A stretch of 35,278 bases of DNA from Anaerolineae bacterium. GTDB lineage: Bacteria; Chloroflexota; Anaerolineae; B4-G1. Positions 29,876 to 35,278 of the stretch are shown piece after piece. The DNA lies in the NCBI GenBank assembly GCA_016783285.1, contig JADHWW010000010.1:1-35278 (forward strand), read 5' to 3'. A model generated the notes under the pieces. The model saw only the letters and a list, made by a program, of their open reading frames with translations. It searched no databases and was not told the DNA's origin. Both the position numbers and the translations under genes were made by a program. Position 1 is the stretch's first letter, and every line of letters starts with the position of its first letter.

Positions 29876-32695
29876 GTGACCAAAAAATGGGTGTACCTAT
29901 CTCGTTCGGCCGGGGAGGAACTGGCCGAGACACTGGGCCATGGGCCTGCACTGGGTGAGATGAAGATCATCCTCGGTGGCAAGGGGGCCGGCCTGGCCGA
30001 CATGATCGCTGCTGGTCTCTCTGTACCCCCCAGTTTCACCATCACCACGGCGGCCTGCGTCGAGTATATGAACACCGCTGAGTTCCCCGAAGGAATGTGG
30101 GAACAGACGTTGGAGGCCTTGAAGGATATTGAGGCCCAGACTGGCCAGAAGTTCGGTGACCCAGCGAACCCACTGCTCGTTTCGGTTCGCTCAGGCGCAC
30201 GCCAGTCCATGCCCGGCATGATGGACACCGTCCTCAACCTGGGGTTGAACGACGAGACACGCGTATCGTTGGCCGAACTGACCGGGAACGAGTGGTTTTC
30301 CTACGATGCCTACCGCCGCTTCATCGCCATGTTCTCCGACATCGTCATGGACTACTCGCGCGAGCACTTTGAGGAGAGGCTGGGAGAACTCAAAGAGAGG
30401 GAAACCGTTCGTACTGACCCCGAGGTGAGCCTGGATGGTCTCAAGGGGCTGGTCGATGAGTATAAAACGATGTACAAGGAGCACTTCAGTGAGGACTTCC
30501 CCACCGACCCCTACAAGCAACTCGAACTGTCCATCAAGGCTGTTTTTGATTCGTGGAATGGTGCGCGCGCGATTGCCTACCGCGAGCACGAAGGCATCCC
30601 CCACGACTGGGGCACTGCTGTCAACGTCCAGGCCATGGTCTTCGGCAACATGGGGGACGATTCCGCTACTGGCGTGGCCTTCAGCCGTGACCCGGCCACT
30701 GGCAAGCACAAGTACCTGTATGGCGAGTTCCTGATCAACGCGCAAGGCGAGGACGTGGTGGCCGGCATCCGCACTCCGCAGCGCATCACCCATGCCGGTT
30801 CACGGGCCTGGGCTGAGAGTCAAGGCGTCTCCGAAGAAAAACGGGCTAGCCTGTACCCTAGCCTGGAAGAGGCTATGCCTGAAATGTACGAGCAACTGCT
30901 GGGCATCGCGAACGAACTGGAAAACTACTATCGCGACATGCAAGACATGGAGTTCACCATCGAGCGCGAGAAACTGTGGATGCTCCAGACCCGCACCGGC
31001 AAGCGCACAGCCGCATCGGCGACCAGGATCGCTGTTGACCTGGTTGAAGCGGGGCTAATCAGCAAGGAAGAAGCGATCAGACGCGTTGACCCCACCTATG
31101 TCGACCTGCTGCTGCGCCCCAGTTTCGATCCGCAGGCGGAAAAGAAACTGATCGCTAAGGGACTGAACGCTTCTCCCGGTGCTGGGGTGGGGATCGCCGT
31201 CTTCGACGCCGAGCGGGCTAAGGTCCAGGCCGGAGAAGGTAAAGACGTTATCCTCGTCCGACCCGAGACCTCACCCGACGATGTGCCCGGCATGCTGGTT
31301 TCCAAGGGCGTGCTGACCCAGAAGGGTGGCGCGACCTCTCACGCCGCCGTGGTCGCCCGGGGCAACAATCTGCCCTGCGTTGCCGGCTGCGAGGAGATTT
31401 CCGTAGACGTCGCACGCCGCCAGTTCACCACTGGCGACATAGTGATCAAGGAGGGGGACGTCATCTCACTCGACGGCTTTACCGGCGAGGTGTACAAAGG
31501 AACCGTTCCCTTGATCGAAGCGGAGTATGAAAAGCAGACGGATCTGATCGAACTGCTGGGCTGGGCCGACGAGATCCGCACGCTCGGCGTGCGCGCCAAC
31601 GCTGACCTACCTGAGGACGCCCGACGGGCACGTCAGTTCGGGGCCGAGGGGATCGGCCTCTGCCGCACCGAGCATATGTTCTTCGACGATCGCGCCCGCG
31701 ACGCGGTGGTGCGCATGATCCTGGCGAAGACGGCCGAGGAGCGCCATGCCGCGCTGGACGAGATGCTCCCCTTCCAGGAACAGGACTTCGAGGGCGTTTT
31801 CGAGGCCATGGACGGGCTGCCGGTGATCATGCGCCTGATTGACCCGCCCATGCATGAGTTCCTCCCCTCCCGCGAGGAACTGATCGAGAAGGTCGCCCAA
31901 CTGAAGTGTACCGACCCCGAATCGCCCGAACTGGTTGAGAAGGAGGAGATGCTCCAGGTGGTCACCTCTTTGTGGGAAGTGAACCCGATGATGGGGCTGC
32001 GCGGCTGCCGGGCTGGGATTATGTACGAGGGCCTGACCGAGATGCAGACTCGCGCCTACTTCCAGGCCGCCTGCCGCTGTGCTAAGCGGGGCATTGAGGT
32101 GATACCGGAGGTGATGATCCCGCTGGTCGGCCACGTCAACGAACTGAAACTGGAGCGGGAGAAACTGGAGGCAGTGGCGAAGCAGGTGATGGAAGAGGAG
32201 GGTATTGAGGTCGAGTACATGTTCGGCACGATGATCGAGGTGCCGCGCGCCGCTCTCACTGCCAGCGAGATCGCCCAGTACGCCGACTTCTTCTCCTTCG
32301 GCACCAACGACCTGACCCAGATGACCTTCGGTTATAGCCGCGACGACGCCGAGGGCAAGTTTCTGCTGAGGTACGTGGAAGGCTTCGACACTGGCGAGGT
32401 GGACTTCGACGGCGAACCGGTCAAGTTCCAGATTCTGGAGGCCAATCCCTTCCAGACGCTGGATCAGGTCGGCGTGGGTCGGCTGGTGAAGATATGCGTG
32501 GAAGAAGGCAAGGCCGCCAAGCCCGATCTGGAGATCGGCATCTGTGGCGAGCACGGCGGCGACCCGGCTTCAATAGACTTCTGCCATCGGGTGGGGTTGG
32601 ACTATGTAAGTTGCTCTCCCTTCCGTGTGCCGGTGGCCCGCCTGGCGGCCGCCCAGGCGGCGATCCTACACGCATCCGATGATGAGGAAAAATGA
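29876..32695 (+). CDS. ppdK: Pyruvate, phosphate dikinase
   Basis: GTG start with GGAGGG about 9 nt upstream. The 939-residue protein interconverts pyruvate + ATP + Pi and phosphoenolpyruvate + AMP + PPi in the cytoplasm. Landmarks in order: the ATP-grasp nucleotide domain (GGKGAGLADMIAAGL, RSGARQSMPGMMDTVLN), the phosphohistidine swivel domain (KGGATSHAAVVARGNNLPC, catalytic His in TSHA), and the PEP/pyruvate barrel (GLCRTEHMFF, MGLRGCR, SFGTNDLTQMTFGYSRDD, ICGEHGGDP, SCSPFRVPVARLAAAQ with the catalytic Cys). It is somewhat longer than typical bacterial enzymes (about 870-900). It is monocistronic, bracketed by a strong promoter and a terminator-like hairpin. All catalytic motifs are intact. 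Confidence 0.95.
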   Translation: MTKKWVYLSRSAGEELAETLGHGPALGEMKIILGGKGAGLADMIAAGLSVPPSFTITTAACVEYMNTAEFPEGMWEQTLEALKDIEAQTGQKFGDPANPLLVSVRSGARQSMPGMMDTVLNLGLNDETRVSLAELTGNEWFSYDAYRRFIAMFSDIVMDYSREHFEERLGELKERETVRTDPEVSLDGLKGLVDEYKTMYKEHFSEDFPTDPYKQLELSIKAVFDSWNGARAIAYREHEGIPHDWGTAVNVQAMVFGNMGDDSATGVAFSRDPATGKHKYLYGEFLINAQGEDVVAGIRTPQRITHAGSRAWAESQGVSEEKRASLYPSLEEAMPEMYEQLLGIANELENYYRDMQDMEFTIEREKLWMLQTRTGKRTAASATRIAVDLVEAGLISKEEAIRRVDPTYVDLLLRPSFDPQAEKKLIAKGLNASPGAGVGIAVFDAERAKVQAGEGKDVILVRPETSPDDVPGMLVSKGVLTQKGGATSHAAVVARGNNLPCVAGCEEISVDVARRQFTTGDIVIKEGDVISLDGFTGEVYKGTVPLIEAEYEKQTDLIELLGWADEIRTLGVRANADLPEDARRARQFGAEGIGLCRTEHMFFDDRARDAVVRMILAKTAEERHAALDEMLPFQEQDFEGVFEAMDGLPVIMRLIDPPMHEFLPSREELIEKVAQLKCTDPESPELVEKEEMLQVVTSLWEVNPMMGLRGCRAGIMYEGLTEMQTRAYFQAACRCAKRGIEVIPEVMIPLVGHVNELKLEREKLEAVAKQVMEEEGIEVEYMFGTMIEVPRAALTASEIAQYADFFSFGTNDLTQMTFGYSRDDAEGKFLLRYVEGFDTGEVDFDGEPVKFQILEANPFQTLDQVGVGRLVKICVEEGKAAKPDLEIGICGEHGGDPASIDFCHRVGLDYVSCSPFRVPVARLAAAQAAILHASDDEEK

Positions 32696-32791
32696 GAGAA
32701 AGCGGGTTGTCGTGCTTTATGAGATTATCCACCGCCGGGACCTGGATAAGTGCCTGAGGCGGTTCGGCTGAGAAGTACACAGAGCAACTTT

Positions 32792-32823
32792 GTGTGGCAG
32801 GTGGCGTATGCTGCCTGCCACAC
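32792..32823 (+). terminator. Probable terminator of ppdK
   Basis: Ten-base-pair stem GTGTGGCAGG (32792-32801) with CCTGCCACAC (32814-32823), 12-nt loop, followed by the T-rich GTTTCATTT. Confidence 0.65.
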
Positions 32824-32882
32824 GTTTCATTTACTTGTCTACTCACTACTCATCTGCTCATTCACTCTCTCCCTCGCCTCAC

Positions 32883-32910
32883 TTGCCTGAACGCCAGAGA
32901 TGAGTACAAT
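32883..32910 (+). promoter_or_regulatory. Putative sigma-70 promoter of dnaG
   Basis: TTGCCT (32883-32888), 16-nt spacer, TACAAT (32905-32910). Predicted start near 32917, giving a ~25-nt leader. Confidence 0.55.
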
Positions 32911-32942
32911 AGGGCAGGCTGTATGGCCTATGGTGCTGGACA

Positions 32943-34841
32943 ATGAGCGTGATTGACGAGGTCAAGGACAGGCTGGATATCGTCGAGGTCATCTCCGCCT
33001 ACGTGCCGTTGCAAAAGTCGGGGCGGAACTATAAGGCGTTGTGTCCTTTCCATTCCGAGAAGACCCCCTCCTTCGTCGTTTTCCCCGATAGCCAGCACTG
33101 GCACTGCTTTGGGGCCTGCGGCGAAGGGGGCGATGTCTTCACCTTCGTGATGAAGCAGGAAGGCTGGGATTTCCGCACCGCACTGGAGGAACTGGCGCGG
33201 CGGGCGGGCGTCGAACTGCAGCCGCGCACCCCGGTGCAGGCGCAGGCGGAGGAGGAGGCCGACCGGCTGCGTGGACTCCTGGCTGCAGCGGCCCAGTACT
33301 ACTACCAGCTTCTGCGCCACGCTCCGGAGGCGGAAGCGGCACGGGCCTATGTCGCCAGGCGTGCTCTGAGCGACGAGACGGTCGAACGTTTCCTGCTGGG
33401 TTACAGCCTCCCAGGTTGGGAAAGGACGAGGGCCTACCTGACCGAGCAAGCGTACACGATCGAGGAACTGGTTAAAGCCGGACTACTGGTGCAGCGGGAT
33501 GACAGGAGCAGTACCTACGACCGCTTCCGAGACCGGCTGATGATCCCTATTCGGGACGTGCAAGGACGAGTGATTGGTTTTGGGGCCAGGACACTCGATC
33601 CAGAAGGAGTGCCCAAATACATCAATTCTCCCCAGACGGTGCTCTTCGACAAGAGCCGGACGCTTTTTGGGCTCGATGTGGCGCGGAAGATTATTCGCCG
33701 CGAGGACCGGGCCGTCATCGTCGAGGGCTACATGGACGTGATGCAAGCCCATCAGGCGGGGTTCGCCAACGTGGTGGCCCAGATGGGGACTGCGCTCACG
33801 GAACCGCAACTGCGGCAACTCCAGCGCTACACCCAGCGGCTGGTGCTGGCGCTCGACCCCGACGCAGCAGGCGTCCAGGCAACCTTGCGCTCTGTTGGGG
33901 TAGCCCGCCAGGCATTGGAACAGGAATGGGAACCGATCTTCGACCCTCGGGGGCTGGTGGGATACGAGGCCCGGCTGGGAGCCGAGATTCGCGTCCTCCG
34001 GCTTCCCCGTGGTCAGGACCCGGACGATCTGATCCGCCACGATCCACAGCGTTGGGAAGAACTGGTTGAGGAAGCGAAGCCGGTGGTGGAATTCTATATG
34101 CAACAATTACTGGAATCGGCTGATCTCGAAGACTCAAAGACCAAGAAGTCCATCGCCGACACCATGCTCCCGATTCTCAGGAGTGTGTCGAATCCGGTTG
34201 AGCGGAATGCGTACGCGCAAAAACTAGTGCGCGCCCTTCAGGTTTCTGCCCCTCAGTTCTTGCACGAACTGGAGAGGAGAACGAGGCAGCCCTCTACCCG
34301 TCGGGCCAAAAAGGGCGAAACACCCTTGTCAGACATGTTGGAAACCCGAGAAGCCGATCTGGAGGGCCACTGCCTATCGGTGCTTTTGCAACGGCCCATG
34401 ATTCTCTCGCAGGTCAACGAGGCGCTCAGGGGGAGCGAACTGGAGTCTTGGCAAGGGGAGGATTTTCAGAACGTGGGCTGTCGGGTGATCTTCGAGGCGT
34501 GGGAAGCGCTCCTGGCGACCGGGCACCCCGCCCCCACTGAGGCGCTGCGCGCACAATTGCCCGCCGACCTGCACGTGCGACTGGAGGGGCTGCTCGAACC
34601 CGACAAGGCCGGACTCGCTGACGAGCAACTGGTGCGCGACATTGTGTTGACGTTGTTGCGACTGCGGGAACGCAGTCTTAGACGACTGGGCCAGGAACTG
34701 AGTTTCCTGACGCTTGAGGCTCAGGAGGCGGGGGACATACGGGCGGAACAATATGTTGGGGCTCTGCGAATGTACAAGGAGACGCTGCTGCGCACACAGC
34801 AGGCGCTGGCGCGGCGGTGGAGTTGGGCGAGCCGGGGGTAA
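32943..34841 (+). CDS. dnaG: DNA primase
   Basis: This 632-residue protein makes RNA primers at the replication fork. The N-terminal CHC2 zinc-binding domain reads CPFHSEKTPSF then HWHCFGACGEGGDVF; the last two cysteines are separated by three residues rather than the usual two, which I believe is common in Chloroflexota primases. The RNA polymerase core contains the TOPRIM fold (VIVEGYMDVMQAHQAG, then LALDPDAAG in place of DGDxAG). The C-terminal helicase-binding region (about 440-632) is helical and poorly conserved, as usual. Start ATG at 32943 lacks a strong Shine-Dalgarno, but the sequence begins at the expected family position (SVIDEVKDRLDIVEVIS). Confidence 0.93.
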   Translation: MSVIDEVKDRLDIVEVISAYVPLQKSGRNYKALCPFHSEKTPSFVVFPDSQHWHCFGACGEGGDVFTFVMKQEGWDFRTALEELARRAGVELQPRTPVQAQAEEEADRLRGLLAAAAQYYYQLLRHAPEAEAARAYVARRALSDETVERFLLGYSLPGWERTRAYLTEQAYTIEELVKAGLLVQRDDRSSTYDRFRDRLMIPIRDVQGRVIGFGARTLDPEGVPKYINSPQTVLFDKSRTLFGLDVARKIIRREDRAVIVEGYMDVMQAHQAGFANVVAQMGTALTEPQLRQLQRYTQRLVLALDPDAAGVQATLRSVGVARQALEQEWEPIFDPRGLVGYEARLGAEIRVLRLPRGQDPDDLIRHDPQRWEELVEEAKPVVEFYMQQLLESADLEDSKTKKSIADTMLPILRSVSNPVERNAYAQKLVRALQVSAPQFLHELERRTRQPSTRRAKKGETPLSDMLETREADLEGHCLSVLLQRPMILSQVNEALRGSELESWQGEDFQNVGCRVIFEAWEALLATGHPAPTEALRAQLPADLHVRLEGLLEPDKAGLADEQLVRDIVLTLLRLRERSLRRLGQELSFLTLEAQEAGDIRAEQYVGALRMYKETLLRTQQALARRWSWASRG

Positions 34842-34885
34842 CAATCCAACCCAGTCACGTTCGTGCTCGCGGGACTAAGGTGCCG

Positions 34886-35164
34886 ATGACCGAGGAAAAG
34901 GAACCCAAATCCACATCAATTGGCATAGCAGACGAGCCAGTAATGCGGGTGGCGAGGGCCACTCCTGGTGCACCAGGTCGCTTCCAGCCGGAAGCAAATG
35001 AGAATCTTCCAGACGAGCAAGAAAACACCGGAATCCGGAACGAGGTCGAGGAGCCCACTCCTGATGAATTGGAAGAGATTGAGGAAAAGAAACTGACAGA
35101 CACCGCGCGCGAGGTTCCAATCGAGGCCGCGGATGATCCAGCAGCAATTCTCAATTTGGAATGA
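34886..35164 (+). CDS. Short acidic protein, possible truncated N-terminus of sigma factor RpoD
   Basis: From the ATG at 34886 this encodes 92 residues; the frame is open from 34817, overlapping the end of dnaG. The composition is Glu/Pro-rich, and the last third reads TPDELEEIEEKKL, then AREVPIEAADDP. That is how the linker before region 1.2 of primary sigma factors typically looks, just ahead of the DDPVRMYLREIG block. Here the frame runs on for only a few residues after DDP and stops. dnaG-rpoD is a common gene order, so this may be an rpoD whose body was lost, or an unrelated small acidic protein. Moderate Shine-Dalgarno (AAGG). Confidence 0.45.
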   Translation: MTEEKEPKSTSIGIADEPVMRVARATPGAPGRFQPEANENLPDEQENTGIRNEVEEPTPDELEEIEEKKLTDTAREVPIEAADDPAAILNLE

Positions 35165-35179
35165 ATATCGCTCAATTGC

Positions 35180-35208
35180 TTGACTAATGGCGAGACATAC
35201 GCTAAACT
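35180..35208 (+). promoter_or_regulatory. Putative sigma-70 promoter of the gene at the window end
   Basis: TTGACT (35180-35185), 17-nt spacer, TAAACT (35203-35208). It implies that the last gene is a separate transcription unit. Confidence 0.6.
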
Positions 35209-35238
35209 TTCAGAAGTATCTTAACTGAGAGGTGGTGT

Positions 35239-35278
35239 ATGTCTGAGCCATTGGCATTTAGTGACCTGGTTGAAAAGT
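35239..35278 (+). CDS. Start of an unidentified gene, 3' truncated by window edge
   Basis: ATG at 35239 preceded by GAGAGGTGG; thirteen codons are visible (MSEPLAFSDLVEK). Too short for any functional call. The promoter at 35180-35208 and the good Shine-Dalgarno make it a credible start. Confidence 0.55.
   Translation, partial: MSEPLAFSDLVEK

Overview
The window looks like a G+C-rich chromosomal segment of a Chloroflexota bacterium (Anaerolineae-like). This is inferred from protein style, not from any rRNA or marker: long GT-C membrane proteins with tandem C-terminal beta modules, a CHAT-STAND-TPR giant, the spelling of the DnaG zinc finger, and many short dispersed palindromes. No tRNA, rRNA, CRISPR array or transposase was seen.

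Layout. Bases 1-10016 hold four consecutive plus-strand genes for multi-pass GT39/DUF2142-like membrane proteins (the first cut by the window edge). Each ends in two or three copies of one ~120-residue module. An O-antigen ligase/polymerase-like gene (10231-11718) follows, so 1-11718 reads as a surface-glycan block. Next come a ZnuA-like lipoprotein (11760-12656), a convergent DUF4956 membrane protein (12750-13403, minus), and a two-gene molybdenum hydroxylase operon (13905-17562) with a shortened FAD subunit and a fused [2Fe-2S]/molybdopterin subunit. After a structured intergenic element (17721-17825) comes the most interesting accessory block: a DUF3800 protein (17910-18530), a 1512-residue CHAT protease/STAND ATPase/TPR protein with nine nearly identical 120-bp repeats (18759-23297), and a translationally coupled pair, a small zinc ribbon and a three-helix membrane protein (23507-24170). 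Then follow a radical SAM enzyme and a QueG-like Fe-S protein (24490-26203), a coiled-coil protein with a possible PD-(D/E)XK domain (26292-27110), an A+T-rich CcrM/HinfI-type DNA methyltransferase (27244-28362, minus), a winged-helix/4Fe-4S protein (28487-29569, minus), pyruvate phosphate dikinase (29876-32695), DNA primase (32943-34841), a short acidic ORF that may be an rpoD remnant, and the first codons of another gene.

Two themes stand out. First, the CHAT-STAND-TPR locus has the architecture of an NLR-like immune or cell-death protein and is followed by a zinc-ribbon/membrane pair that could be its partners. Second, the window is full of short interspersed elements, and many have been captured inside open reading frames. 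These include 7-, 8- and 14-bp microrepeats in the glycosyltransferase genes, perfect hairpins with TCCG loops that encode the C-terminus of one protein and an internal loop of another, and a ~135-bp element that supplies the annotated N-terminus of one gene and reappears inverted 16 kb away.

All family assignments come from reading motifs by eye; no searches were run.
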